DNA of 43,613 nucleotides from an uncultured Bacteroidota bacterium (GCA_902536695.1 CACAYQ010000006.1:1-43613), one strand, 5' to 3'. Numbered from the stretch's first letter, positions 28,898-37,766 are shown. The notes: generated by a model not told the origin, from the sequence alone. A program made the numbers and translations.

Positions 28898-30067
28898 ATG
28901 TATACACCATTTCTTGCTAATACTACAAATCAACCTTTTGGAATTGAGGTAGTTAGCGCTGAAGGTATATATCTAGTAGATCGATCAGGAAAAAAATATA
29001 TTGATTTAATTTCAGGTATTGCTGTTTCTAACTTGGGTCATCAAAATCAGCATATTAAAAGTGCACTGTTAGATCAATTAAATAAGCATTTACATGTAAT
29101 GGTTTTTGGAGAGTTCAGTCAGGAGATTCAAAATAAATTAGCCCAAAAATTAGCTACTTTTTTACCTGAGAGTTTGAATTGTTTGTATGTGGTGAATTCA
29201 GGGACAGAAGCTAACGAAGCTGCACTCAAATTAGCTAAACGAGCAACCGGAAAGACAAGGTTAGTTTCTTTTAGAGGCGCTTATCATGGATCTACTCATG
29301 GTTCATTAAGTGTTTCTGGAAATGAACAAAAGAAATACGCTTTTAGACCTCTTTTGCCAGACGTGTTACTGTTGCCTTTTAATGATTGTGATGCTCTCGA
29401 GAGTATTGATCATCAAGTAGCTGGAGTTATCATAGAACCTATTCAGGGAGACGCTGGAGTGAGAATTCCTTCAAAAGAGTTTATGGCAAAACTAAGGAGA
29501 ATATGTGATGAACATTGTATACTATTAATTGCTGACGAAATTCAAACAGGCTTTGGTAGAACAGGTAAGTTATTTGCGTATGAACATTTTGATATTGTGC
29601 CTGATATTGTGACAATTGGTAAAGCATTTGGTGGGGGTATGCCTATAGGAGGTTTAGTTACCAGTCAAAATATCATGTCGCTGTTTACATCAAATCCTCC
29701 ATTGGGGCACATTACCACTTTTGGGGGCCATCCCATGTGTTGTGCAGGTGCCTTAGCAGGATTAGAAGTCTTAGAAAATGAAAATATAGTTTCTAAGGTG
29801 GAACAAAAGGGTGTTTTTTTTGAATCTCTGTTAAAACACAAGATGATAATGGAAATAAGGAGGAAGGGATTGTTTTTTGCTATAGAACTTGAAAATCCAG
29901 ATATTGTTCAAAAGGTGGTGGAAGGATGTAAAGATAAGGGACTACTAAGTTTTTGGTTTTTATCTTGTCCTGAAAGCTTTAGAATTGCACCCCCTTTAGT
30001 TATTTCAATGGAAGAAATAAAGACTTCCTGTGGTATTATTAAAGATGTAATGGACCAGCTATCCTAA
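28898..30067 (+). CDS. Class III PLP aminotransferase (acetylornithine/ornithine type)
   Basis: 389 residues. Class III marks: NSGTEANEAALKLAKRAT, FRGAYHGSTHGSLS, VIIEPIQGDAG, LIADEIQTGFGRTG and the PLP lysine Lys242 in TIGKAFGGGMPIGG. Relatives include ArgD, RocD and 4-aminobutyrate aminotransferases. Divergence from pruA would suit ornithine aminotransferase, whose product feeds P5C dehydrogenase, but the annotation should stay at family level. A TAAATTTA element ends only 4 bp before the ATG, so a very short or leaderless transcript is possible. Confidence 0.85.
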   Translation: MYTPFLANTTNQPFGIEVVSAEGIYLVDRSGKKYIDLISGIAVSNLGHQNQHIKSALLDQLNKHLHVMVFGEFSQEIQNKLAQKLATFLPESLNCLYVVNSGTEANEAALKLAKRATGKTRLVSFRGAYHGSTHGSLSVSGNEQKKYAFRPLLPDVLLLPFNDCDALESIDHQVAGVIIEPIQGDAGVRIPSKEFMAKLRRICDEHCILLIADEIQTGFGRTGKLFAYEHFDIVPDIVTIGKAFGGGMPIGGLVTSQNIMSLFTSNPPLGHITTFGGHPMCCAGALAGLEVLENENIVSKVEQKGVFFESLLKHKMIMEIRRKGLFFAIELENPDIVQKVVEGCKDKGLLSFWFLSCPESFRIAPPLVISMEEIKTSCGIIKDVMDQLS

Positions 30068-31204
30068 TTTTTTTTGAATACAGTTTATCAGGGCATCTAT
30101 GTCATTTTTGTTGTTAAACACATTTAAAGAAACTCTTATGTAGGAACCTCTTAGAGATACATATATTTTGTTTTTTTCTAATGTGGTTTTAAGGGCTTCA
30201 GAACTTATCCCATCAGGAAGTTTTAAGGAAAATAGGTGAGGGTAGACGTAGTTATTTTCTTCAAACCTTACTCCAATGGGCGATAACCCATTTTTGATTA
30301 CAGAAAAAAGGGTAAAACAATAATTATGAATTTGTTGCACACCCCATTTTTGGATTTGTTTTAATCCTTCAATTAAAATCGGGGTAAGAAGGAAATTGCT
30401 GGTTTGTCCTACGTTATACCTAGAAGAGTCCGGTTTGTATGTGGAGTCGTACTCCGTGATTTTACTAAATTCTATGGCGTTAGTTCGGTTCATCCATGAT
30501 TCTTCAATAGGAATACCATCGGAAAATTTAGGTGAAAAATATCCTATTGCCATAGAGTAAGGCCCAAATAACCATTTGTAACCTGCGCAAATCAAAACGT
30601 CAACTTTTAGATCAACTACATTAACAGGAAATGCACCAGCTAATTGTGTTGCATCAACAATAAATGTGACTCCTAATTGATGACACTTATCGCCAATGGA
30701 TTTAATATCTATTTTTGTGCCATCCATCCAGTGATTCATGGACATAAGCACTACATCTGTCTTTTTATCAATAGAATTTAATATAGCTTCGTTCCATAAT
30801 TTGGCTGTTCTAGCTTCCTTTTTCACAGTTATAAGACTAGCCTGGTGTTCTCTTGACCATTTATCTAAAGCAAAATAACCACTTGGAAATTCATTTTCTA
30901 TGGTAACTGCTTTTTTATAACGAGCTTTTACATTGTTAAGAGCGGTAGCAAAGCCATAAGATGTGGAAGGAAACAAAGCAATTTGACTAGATTTAGCATT
31001 AATCATTTCTGCAAATAAAGCTCTAGCCATTTCAGAACTTTCAAAAAAATCTTTCGGTTTATACAAATAAGGATTTCGTTCTTTTAGAATAGCGTTTAAT
31101 ATGGCCTTTTCCCCTTTTTTAAGCAATGGAGCCTTATATGCACAATTTAAATAATGAATAGATTTATCTATTTGAAACTTATCTTTTTGACATTTCATTT
31201 TCAC
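30059..31204 (-). CDS. Class V PLP aminotransferase (cysteine-desulfurase-like fold)
   Basis: 381 residues. Starts at the first (31204) or third (31198) residue are equally possible (MKMKCQ). Fold-type I class V marks: NCAYKAPLLKKGEKA, ALFPSTSYGFATALNNV, MSMNHWMDGTKIDI, FIVDATQLAGAFPV (Asp184) and the PLP lysine Lys210 in ICAGYKWLFGPYS. The C-terminal SLKLPDGIS/KIYVSLRGSYIRVS pattern is as in small-substrate class V enzymes. The absence of an obvious Cys loop argues against a true desulfurase. It overlaps the class III gene tail-to-tail by 9 bp. Confidence 0.85.
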   Translation of the reverse strand: MKMKCQKDKFQIDKSIHYLNCAYKAPLLKKGEKAILNAILKERNPYLYKPKDFFESSEMARALFAEMINAKSSQIALFPSTSYGFATALNNVKARYKKAVTIENEFPSGYFALDKWSREHQASLITVKKEARTAKLWNEAILNSIDKKTDVVLMSMNHWMDGTKIDIKSIGDKCHQLGVTFIVDATQLAGAFPVNVVDLKVDVLICAGYKWLFGPYSMAIGYFSPKFSDGIPIEESWMNRTNAIEFSKITEYDSTYKPDSSRYNVGQTSNFLLTPILIEGLKQIQKWGVQQIHNYCFTLFSVIKNGLSPIGVRFEENNYVYPHLFSLKLPDGISSEALKTTLEKNKIYVSLRGSYIRVSLNVFNNKNDIDALINCIQKKLG

Positions 31205-31269
31205 TAAGTCTTACAAAAATTTAAAATAAACTATTCAACAACAATATATGAATAAATTATATGCATTAT

Positions 31270-31300
31270 TTTGAATTAATTTAAAAAAAACTTAATTTAG
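31270..31300 (+). promoter_or_regulatory. Promoter of the T9SS cargo gene
   Basis: TTTG at 31270-31273, a 19-bp spacer, then TAATTTAG at 31293-31300 (7 of 8 to TAnnTTTG). Transcription would begin roughly 35 bp before the ATG at 31341. Confidence 0.6.
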
Positions 31301-31340
31301 TGTACATTATACAATAACTATTAACTTAATTTTTAATCTT

Positions 31341-32498
31341 ATGAAAAAAATTTACTTATCTGTTTTGTTAGCAATCCCTTTTCTTTTTAATGCTCAGTCT
31401 ATTGAAGGTACTTGGAAATTAGCTCAACAAGCAGGAGCACTGGCTGTTGGCCCAAACCAAGGTGATGGAAGCTGGTGGTCCAATTCGGCAAATGATTTAA
31501 CAGTTAGAGACTGTTTTTTTGATGATTCTATCACATTTGACGCTAATGGAAACATGATGCATTACATGGACGGCAGTACATGGGTAGAAGCATGGCAAGG
31601 AGTAGCTAATGAACAATGCGGTACTCCTGTAGCCCCACATGATGGTTCAGGAACTTATACGTATACTTTTGCAAATAATCAACTAACCGTAAACGGTTTA
31701 GGTGCTCATATTGGTTTACCAAAAGCAATTAACGGAGGTGAAATAAATGACCCTGCAAATGCTGTTACTTCGATTACTTACGAAATTTCTTTTGGTGCAA
31801 ACGGTGAGCTGATTGCTGATATCCAGAGTGCTGGTGGTGGTACAGGTTGGTGGAGATTTATTTATACCCCAACGTCAGCTCCTCCTCCTCCTCCTCCTGC
31901 TACTTACGATGTTACCTTCGTAGTACACACAGATAACATTGCTGGTAATGTTTCTAGTGATGGCATTTATATTGGTGGTGGATTTGTTGGTGGAAACGAT
32001 GCATTAGCTCTTTCTGACGCAGACGGTGATGGTGTATGGGAAGGTACAATGAACTTACCTGCTGCTGGTGGTCACTTTACTATCCTTAACGGAAATTGTT
32101 CTGACTGGTCTTGTAAAGAAGATATTTCTGGTTTACCGTGTGCTGACCCAGGAAACTATAACGATAGAAACAACTTACTAGGTGGATTTACACAAGACAC
32201 TACATTAGTTCTTCAGTTCGGTGATTGTTCAACACCTAGTGGAAACACAGGAATTATTGATAATGCAAAAGATGTGATTTCAATTTATCCTAATCCTACT
32301 TCAGATGTGATCAATATTTCTAGTTCATCTACTATTACCGGTTACAATATTTATAATATGATTGGAAATAAAGTAATGTCAACTAACGTAAATGCATCTA
32401 ATGCAGTTGTTGATATGTCCTCTTTGACAAAAGGTGTATATTTTGTAGAGGTTAACCAAAACAGTACGCTAACGAATAAAAGAATAATTAAGAAGTAA
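31341..32498 (+). CDS. Secreted T9SS type A cargo with two beta-sandwich-like domains
   Basis: 385 residues. Signal peptide MKKIYLSVLLAIPFLFNAQS. Domain 1 (about 20-175, IEGTWKLAQQAGALAVGPNQ, SWWSNSANDL, MMHYMDGSTWVEAW) is followed by a PPPPPP linker (~180-186). Domain 2 (~188-300) contains GIYIGGGFVGG, a DADGDGVWEG calcium-loop-like segment and CSDWSCKEDISGLPC with paired Cys. The last ~70 residues are a type A T9SS sorting domain (SIYPNPTSDVINIS ... LTKGVYFVEVNQNS ... KRIIKK). Similar domains occur, as I recall, beside glycoside hydrolases of marine Bacteroidota, so glycan binding is a reasonable inference. No catalytic motif is visible. It has its own promoter and terminator. Confidence 0.85.
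   Translation: MKKIYLSVLLAIPFLFNAQSIEGTWKLAQQAGALAVGPNQGDGSWWSNSANDLTVRDCFFDDSITFDANGNMMHYMDGSTWVEAWQGVANEQCGTPVAPHDGSGTYTYTFANNQLTVNGLGAHIGLPKAINGGEINDPANAVTSITYEISFGANGELIADIQSAGGGTGWWRFIYTPTSAPPPPPPATYDVTFVVHTDNIAGNVSSDGIYIGGGFVGGNDALALSDADGDGVWEGTMNLPAAGGHFTILNGNCSDWSCKEDISGLPCADPGNYNDRNNLLGGFTQDTTLVLQFGDCSTPSGNTGIIDNAKDVISIYPNPTSDVINISSSSTITGYNIYNMIGNKVMSTNVNASNAVVDMSSLTKGVYFVEVNQNSTLTNKRIIKK
31881..31898 (+). repeat. Six tandem CCT codons encoding the Pro linker
   Basis: A perfect (CCT)6 run inside the T9SS cargo gene encodes the hinge between its two domains. Slippage by one unit would change linker length without a frameshift. Confidence 0.85.
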
Positions 32499-32522
32499 TT
32501 TTTTATTATATTTAAGTAAATG

Positions 32523-32550
32523 AAAAAAGCTCACTTAGGTGGGCTTTTTT
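32523..32550. terminator. Bidirectional intrinsic terminator
   Basis: AAAAAAGCTCAC-TTAG-GTGGGCTTTTTT folds into a 12-bp stem (one T-G wobble) with a 4-base loop. An A-run on one side and a T-run on the other let it act on both strands: for the T9SS cargo gene on plus and for the ndk-ybjQ-small-peptide unit on minus. The last two bases overlap the stop codon of the small minus-strand gene. Confidence 0.85.
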
Positions 32551-32650
32551 AGTTATTACGATTTTCAAAATTTTCCTCTTTCTTTTCCTTTATCCTATTA
32601 ACTATTAAATAAATAATTATTGATGTTATTATAGCATATAGTAAAAGCAT
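32549..32650 (-). CDS. 33-aa single-pass membrane peptide
   Basis: ATG at 32650, TAA at 32549-32551. Residues 2-17 are a hydrophobic segment (LLLYAIITSIIIYLIV), followed by a basic then highly charged tail (NRIKEKKEENFENRNN). The pattern fits an inner-membrane peptide with its tail in the cytoplasm (positive-inside rule). It starts 5 bp after the stop of the YbjQ-like gene and ends on the shared terminator, so it completes an ndk-ybjQ-peptide transcript. No family recognised. The position and clean hydrophobic/charged layout argue for a real gene; length alone cannot prove it. Confidence 0.5.
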   Translation of the reverse strand: MLLLYAIITSIIIYLIVNRIKEKKEENFENRNN

Positions 32651-32655
32651 TATGG

Positions 32656-32973
32656 CTAATGTTTTAATTTAACTGCGGTTCCGTAAGCTAGTATTTCTGC
32701 AACTCCTTGCATAATCATAGAAGTAGTAAGTCTTACATTAACCACAGCATCTGCTCCTAAACTTTCAGCATCTTTAATCATACGCTGTAAAGCTTGTTCT
32801 CTAGAGTCAGCTTGCAGTTTGGTATATTCATTAATTTCACCTCCAATTAGGTTTTTAAGAGCGGCAAAAATATCTCTACCTACGTTTCTAGCCCTTACTG
32901 TGCTTCCCCTAGATAATCCAAGTATTTCAACAATTTCATTTCCTGGAATACTCTCTGTTGTAGTAACGATCAT
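32656..32973 (-). CDS. YbjQ/UPF0145-family protein
   Basis: 105 residues, full family length. Marks: MIVTTTESIPGNEIVEILG, SRGSTVRARNVGRDIFAALK, LGADAVVNVRLTTSMIMQG, LAYGTAVKL. The family is annotated as a putative heavy-metal-binding domain (PF01906), but no Cys or His cluster is present and function is not established; it forms pentameric rings in known structures. Cytoplasmic. It starts one base after the ndk stop, so the two are cotranscribed. Confidence 0.93.
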   Translation of the reverse strand: MIVTTTESIPGNEIVEILGLSRGSTVRARNVGRDIFAALKNLIGGEINEYTKLQADSREQALQRMIKDAESLGADAVVNVRLTTSMIMQGVAEILAYGTAVKLKH

Positions 32974-32974
32974 T

Positions 32975-33394
32975 TTATATTACTTCGTTTGCATCAAAAT
33001 GAAATTCGCCCTCTATTTGAGCGTTTTCATCTGAATCTGACCCATGAACAGCATTTCTTCCTTTTGATTCAGCGTATTTTTTTCTTATTGTCCCTTCTGC
33101 AGCTTCAGCTGGATCAGTCGACCCAATTAAAGTTCTGAAATCTTCTACTGCATTGTCTTTCTCCAGAATGGCAGCTACAATAGGACCAGAAGACATGTAA
33201 TCAACCAGTTCTCCATAAAATGGTCTTTCCGCATGAACGGCATAAAATGCTTTTGCTCTTTCTTCCGAAAGTTGAGTAAACTTCATAGCTTTAATAGAAA
33301 AGCCAGCGTTTGATATCATTTGTAAAATATTTCCAATATTTCCAGATTCAACAGCATCTGGTTTTATCATAGTAAATGTTCTTTTTCCTGACAT
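32975..33394 (-). CDS. ndk: Nucleoside diphosphate kinase
   Basis: 139 residues. It transfers the gamma phosphate from ATP to NDPs through a phosphohistidine: His117 in [10 protein letters not shown]. Other marks are [30 protein letters not shown] and [17 protein letters not shown]. The C-terminal [10 protein letters not shown] is normal for Bacteroidota Ndk. It has its own promoter and is first in a unit with the YbjQ-like gene and a 33-aa peptide. Confidence 0.97.
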   Translation of the reverse strand: MSGKRTFTMIKPDAVESGNIGNILQMISNAGFSIKAMKFTQLSEERAKAFYAVHAERPFYGELVDYMSSGPIVAAILEKDNAVEDFRTLIGSTDPAEAAEGTIRKKYAESKGRNAVHGSDSDENAQIEGEFHFDANEVI

Positions 33395-33423
33395 TAGTAT
33401 TTTTTAATGTATTAAAATCGCTG

Positions 33424-33454
33424 CAAATATAATTGTTTGTACATCAAATTCAAT
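33424..33454 (-). promoter_or_regulatory. Promoter of ndk
   Basis: On the minus strand, ATTG (33454-33451), a 19-bp spacer, then TATATTTG (33431-33424), a perfect TAnnTTTG -7 element. The ATG follows 29 bp later. Confidence 0.6.
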
Positions 33455-33480
33455 TAATGTATTTATCATTTGCATTTGCT

Positions 33481-33843
33481 CTAATGCTTGTAAAACTTTT
33501 TACCATCTAAAATCATAACCGTTATCCCATCATTATCTACATTTGGATCGGAATCTATATTGAACTTCTTGGAAAACCCTGGAGTTTTAAATTTGATTTT
33601 ATTATCCTTTATGATAACCCTGGTTTCATTTTCGTATAATCTAGCTCGTTTAATTTTACCAAAACCATCTTTCCAAATTTCTATTGAGAATTTTTCGGAT
33701 CCCCAACTTCCAAGAAATATATTATGTTCATCTATGATGGGCTTTGTACATGAGCTTAATAAAAAGATGCATGATAGAATGCTTAATGAGCTGTATATTT
33801 TTTTCTGGTTATTTTTCCCCTTATCTACCAAATAAGGTGCCAA
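33481..33843 (-). CDS. Small hypothetical lipoprotein
   Basis: 120 residues. A polar 15-residue N terminus, a hydrophobic stretch and lipobox LLSSC (Cys32) predict a lipoprotein. The mature part (~88 residues) is short alternating strands (FSIEIWKDGFGKIKRARLYEN, TRVIIKDNKIKFKTPGFSKK), resembling small lipocalin- or META-like barrels. No family is confidently recognised. It starts 2 bp after the stop of the NTF2-like lipoprotein gene, so it is probably the third gene of the clpB transcript. Confidence 0.6.
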   Translation of the reverse strand: MAPYLVDKGKNNQKKIYSSLSILSCIFLLSSCTKPIIDEHNIFLGSWGSEKFSIEIWKDGFGKIKRARLYENETRVIIKDNKIKFKTPGFSKKFNIDSDPNVDNDGITVMILDGKKFYKH

Positions 33844-33845
33844 AC

Positions 33846-34313
33846 TTAATTCGTATGGTCATATACAATAACCCAACGATCATCCATTTTTTTCCATAAC
33901 AAGCTGTAGAACCCCGTTAAATTCCCCAATGAGTCAGTTCTAATTAATTTCCAATTTCCGGTAATTTGGTAATATTGGTTACCTATAGCTATGCAATGAA
34001 GATTGGTGAAATTGAGTTCGCCCATTTCTTGCTTGTTAGGGTATCTTTTTTGGTAATTATCAAGGGTAGTTTGCCAACCATATTGAATGCCGTTTTTTCC
34101 AATAAACATCAATGAGTCATTATTCCAATAAAACGACATAAATTCTTCTATATTTCCATTATTCCATGAATGTTGTTGCTTCATCATGAGTTCATCTATT
34201 TGATGACAATCATTTGGTTGATCCTCGTTACAGGAATAGAGCAGTATATTGGAAGTAAAAAGAATTAAAACAAGCTTAAATTTCCAGATTTTCTTTATGT
34301 TGTTTTTTTTCAT
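33846..34313 (-). CDS. NTF2/SnoaL-like (DUF4440-type) lipoprotein
   Basis: About 155 residues from the ATG at 34313, chosen because it puts the signal peptide ([19 protein letters not shown]...) at the N terminus; an ATG at 34340 would add nine residues. Lipobox LYSC (Cys28). The mature domain has DELMMKQQHSWNNGNIEEFM, YWNNDSLMFIGKNG, GWQTTLDNYQKRYP and LLWKKMDDRWVIVYDHT, the pattern of DUF4440/SnoaL-like cone-shaped NTF2 folds. No enzymatic residues can be assigned. The gene overlaps the clpB end by 38 bp, which argues for shared transcription. Confidence 0.75.
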   Translation of the reverse strand: MKKNNIKKIWKFKLVLILFTSNILLYSCNEDQPNDCHQIDELMMKQQHSWNNGNIEEFMSFYWNNDSLMFIGKNGIQYGWQTTLDNYQKRYPNKQEMGELNFTNLHCIAIGNQYYQITGNWKLIRTDSLGNLTGFYSLLWKKMDDRWVIVYDHTN

Positions 34314-36891
34314 TGGTTCTAAATACGATGTTTTCATCAAATGAATCTATCAACACATTATCACCTTTTTGTATGGTTCCTTTGAGTAACTCTTTTGATA
34401 AGCCATTTAAAATTTCCTTTTGTACTAGGCGTTTTATAGGTCTTGCGCCATATTGTGGTTCAAAACCCTTTTGAGCAAGATATTCAATGGCGTAATCTGT
34501 AATATCTAATTTAATCCCCTTTTCATCAAGAAGTAGATTAAGTTGATCTAGTTGGATTTTAACGATTTGATGTATAGCTGATTTTTCGAGTGGATTAAAG
34601 ACAATGGTCTCATCAATTCGATTTAAAAACTCTGGTCTAAAGTTATTTTTTAATTCATTCATCACTAGTTCCTTAATTTGTTGAGAACTCACTTCTTTTT
34701 CTTCATGATAATATAATTCATTTATGTGGTTTGCCCCAAGATTTGATGTCATAATGATAATCGTATTATTGAAATTTACAGTACGGCCCTTGTTGTCAGT
34801 TAATCGGCCATCATCTAACACTTGAAGTAAGATGTTAAACACATCTGGATGAGCTTTTTCTATTTCATCTAACAAAACCACTGAGTAGGGTCGTCTCCTT
34901 ACAGCTTCAGTGAGTTGACCTCCTTCATCATATCCCACGTAGCCAGGAGGTGCTCCCAATAATCGCGATACAGCGTATTTTTCTTGAAATTCACTCATGT
35001 CGATTCTAGTAATGGCTTGTTCGTCATTAAATAAAAAAGCAGATAGGGCCTTTGCTAGTTCTGTTTTTCCAACCCCTGTGGATCCAAGAAAAATAAAACT
35101 GCCTATTGGTTTTTTTTCATCTTGAAGTCCCGAACGACTTCTTCTAACTGCATCAGCTATGGCTTCAATTGCTTCTTGTTGTCCAATCACTCTTTTCTGT
35201 AATTCTTCTTCTAAGCGTAGTAATTTCGTTTTTTCACCCTCAAGCATCTTGCTCACAGGAATACCTGTCCACTTAGACACCACATCGGCAATTTCTTCTG
35301 CGTCCACATCTTCTTTAATCATTTTGGATGTCTTTTGAAGTTCGATGAGCTGTTTCTTCTCTATTACGATCTTTCCCTCAATTTCCTTCAATTTCCCATA
35401 CCTAATTTCGGCAACAGTTCCAAAATCTCCATTTCGTTCAGCTTGTTCAGCTTGAAGTTTGAGTTCCTCCATTTCTTGTTTGGCCTGTTGAATGGCATCA
35501 ACGTGATTTTTTTCAGCTTCCCACTTCGCTAGTAGACTAGATTTATTTTCACTAAGATTAGCAATTTCTTTTTTTATCGCTTTTTCTTTCTGGTTATCAT
35601 TTTCTCTCTTAATAGCTTCTCTTTCAATTTCTAATTGCATAATTTTTCGCTCTACCTCGTCTAATTCTTCGGGTTTGCTGTTGATTTCCATACGCAATTT
35701 GGAAGCTGCTTCATCCATTAAGTCAATAGCCTTATCTGGTAGGAAACGTTCTGTGATATATCTTTTTGATAGTTCAACCGATGCTATGATGGCTTCGTCT
35801 TTAATCTGTACTTTATGGTGGTTTTCGTATTTCTCTTTAATTCCTCTCAAAATACTGATAGCATCCTCATTATTAGGCTCGTCAATAGTAACCTTTTGAA
35901 ATCTTCTTTCAAGGGCTTTGTCTTGTTCAAAATATTTTTGGTATTCATCTAATGTGGTTGCCCCAACTGCTCTTAATTCTCCTCTAGCTAAAGCGGGTTT
36001 TAAAATATTTGCTGCATCCATTGCTCCCTGACCACCTCCTGCACCAACCAAGGTGTGAATCTCATCAATAAACAAAATAATTCGTCCATCTTCATTTACC
36101 ACTTCTTTAACCACTGCTTTTAGACGCTCTTCAAATTCTCCTTTATATTTTGCGCCTGCTATTAATGCTCCCATATCTAGGGAAAAGATGAGTTTGTCTT
36201 TTAAGTTTTCAGGAACATCTCCTCTTATTATTCGATGTGCGATCCCTTCGGCTATAGCTGTTTTACCTACTCCTGGTTCCCCAATGAGAATAGGATTATT
36301 TTTTGTTCTTCTGGTTAGAATTTGCAATACTCTTCTTATTTCATCATCTCTTCCAATTACAGGATCTAATTTTCCGGTCTCTGCTCTTTCGTTTAAATTG
36401 ATGGCGTACTTGTTAAGAGCATTGTATGTTTCCTCTTGATTTGCAGAAGTAACATGTTGACCATTTCTAAGAGATTTTATTATAGCCATTACATCTTTAG
36501 TATTGAAACCATTATCTTTTAATAATTGGCTTGTATTATCTGAACCTTTGAGAATACCCAAGATTAAGTGTTCAATAGAAACAAAGTCATCTTTCATTTT
36601 TTTTGATATGCTAATTGACTCTGCTATAGACTTTTGAGTATTATTACTTAAATGAATATTGCCCCCACTAACCTTAGGTAATGATTGTAAAATACTATCA
36701 TTTGCTTTAGTGATTATATTAGGATTAGCACCCAATTTTTTGGATACGTGAGGAAATACATTTTGATCCACCTCTATAATAGCGCTTAGAATATGTGTAT
36801 TCTCAATGGCCTGATTTCCATTGTTGAGGGTTAGTTGTTGTGCATTAGAGATAACCTCTTGAGACTTGGTTGTAAATTGGTTTAAGTCCAT
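34276..36891 (-). CDS. clpB: ClpB disaggregase
   Basis: 871 residues. N-domain with Clp repeats (1-145), AAA-1 with Walker A GEPGVGKT and [13 protein letters not shown], the ClpB middle coiled coil (about 405-525, rich in Glu/Lys), AAA-2 with Walker A GSTGVGKT and [11 protein letters not shown], and the C-terminal D2-small domain. The M-domain and lack of an IGF loop mark ClpB rather than ClpA/ClpC. It resolubilises protein aggregates with DnaK. No CIRCE-like or obvious heat-shock element was seen in the 107-bp upstream gap. Two lipoprotein genes follow with overlap or 2-bp spacing. Confidence 0.97.
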   Translation of the reverse strand: MDLNQFTTKSQEVISNAQQLTLNNGNQAIENTHILSAIIEVDQNVFPHVSKKLGANPNIITKANDSILQSLPKVSGGNIHLSNNTQKSIAESISISKKMKDDFVSIEHLILGILKGSDNTSQLLKDNGFNTKDVMAIIKSLRNGQHVTSANQEETYNALNKYAINLNERAETGKLDPVIGRDDEIRRVLQILTRRTKNNPILIGEPGVGKTAIAEGIAHRIIRGDVPENLKDKLIFSLDMGALIAGAKYKGEFEERLKAVVKEVVNEDGRIILFIDEIHTLVGAGGGQGAMDAANILKPALARGELRAVGATTLDEYQKYFEQDKALERRFQKVTIDEPNNEDAISILRGIKEKYENHHKVQIKDEAIIASVELSKRYITERFLPDKAIDLMDEAASKLRMEINSKPEELDEVERKIMQLEIEREAIKRENDNQKEKAIKKEIANLSENKSSLLAKWEAEKNHVDAIQQAKQEMEELKLQAEQAERNGDFGTVAEIRYGKLKEIEGKIVIEKKQLIELQKTSKMIKEDVDAEEIADVVSKWTGIPVSKMLEGEKTKLLRLEEELQKRVIGQQEAIEAIADAVRRSRSGLQDEKKPIGSFIFLGSTGVGKTELAKALSAFLFNDEQAITRIDMSEFQEKYAVSRLLGAPPGYVGYDEGGQLTEAVRRRPYSVVLLDEIEKAHPDVFNILLQVLDDGRLTDNKGRTVNFNNTIIIMTSNLGANHINELYYHEEKEVSSQQIKELVMNELKNNFRPEFLNRIDETIVFNPLEKSAIHQIVKIQLDQLNLLLDEKGIKLDITDYAIEYLAQKGFEPQYGARPIKRLVQKEILNGLSKELLKGTIQKGDNVLIDSFDENIVFRTNEKKQHKENLEI

Positions 36892-36998
36892 CTTTAAATA
36901 ATTTACGTATGTATATCAAATGCTAAGCCAACTCAAAATGAATGACAAATTTTCAGACACAAGCAACATAACATACTGAAAATCAGCATTTTTGACAT

Positions 36999-37766
36999 TT
37001 ATTCCGCAACTCTTTTTATAGAATAAAGTCGATGTGTCAGTTTGTTGGATGAGGAATGAATAATACCTTCACTGGTTAGGTTATCTATTCTTACCTGACC
37101 TGAAGCATGTATAATTTGGTTGTTTTCTAAGGCTATTCCAACATGGTGAACACGATTTTTATCATTGATAAAGAAAACCAAATCATAAGGTTTAATATGA
37201 GATAATTCCACAGTTTCTCCAATTTCTTCTTGTTGGTAAGCATCTCTTGGTATTTGAATCCCAGATAAACTGAAAACCAATTGAGTAAATCCACTGCAAT
37301 CAATACCTAAAATACTTTTTCCGCCCCATAAATAAGGAGAGTTTAAAAAGTAATGTGCATATATTCCTAGATCTTTTATATTGTCACTGGCTAATACTCC
37401 CTTAAACTTGAACTTCTTTTGTCTAACCCTAACCGTGCCTTGATGATAATAGGGTAGTGTACTACCTGTTGGCATAGGTGTACTTTTCCCTGTATTTACA
37501 TCTTCTAAGTAACCTAGTTTATCCCCAACTTTTGGAAAATCATTTAGATTTAAATTATCATAGTCCTCATAGGTGATTTCGTCATACTGCTTTGCACATA
37601 TCCATCCTTCATAATCATCATCAGCTAATTGTATGCGAACCCAATTAGGTTTAATTTCTAAGATTTTAAAATGTTGTCCAAAAAGCACTTGAGATACCAT
37701 TTCGCTCTGATCTTTGGGTTCTTTTCTCAACGGAATAATACCCATTATATTAATACCATACTCCAT
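36999..37766 (-). CDS. SH3-containing NlpC/P60 peptidase
   Basis: 255 residues, no signal peptide, so cytoplasmic. Two N-terminal SH3b-like domains (about 1-65 and 75-130, with NWVRIQLADDDYEGWI) precede a C40 peptidase with Cys157 (GIDCSGFTQLVF), His208 (RVHHVGIAL) and His220 (IIHASGQVR). The arrangement matches YkfC-like gamma-D-glutamyl-L-diamino-acid endopeptidases that process recycled murein peptides. The ATG overlaps the stop of the M42 peptidase gene by one base, suggesting a two-gene peptide-recycling unit. Confidence 0.87.
   Translation of the reverse strand: MEYGINIMGIIPLRKEPKDQSEMVSQVLFGQHFKILEIKPNWVRIQLADDDYEGWICAKQYDEITYEDYDNLNLNDFPKVGDKLGYLEDVNTGKSTPMPTGSTLPYYHQGTVRVRQKKFKFKGVLASDNIKDLGIYAHYFLNSPYLWGGKSILGIDCSGFTQLVFSLSGIQIPRDAYQQEEIGETVELSHIKPYDLVFFINDKNRVHHVGIALENNQIIHASGQVRIDNLTSEGIIHSSSNKLTHRLYSIKRVAE

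Noticed and set aside
30059-31204. Cysteine desulfurase (IscS/SufS) assignment for the class V protein
   Set aside because: The PLP lysine context fits class V in general, but the catalytic cysteine loop of desulfurases is not evident.
33560-33835. 91-codon plus-strand frame opposite the small lipoprotein gene
   Set aside because: It is antisense to a gene with a clear lipobox and tight operon spacing, and has no features of its own.
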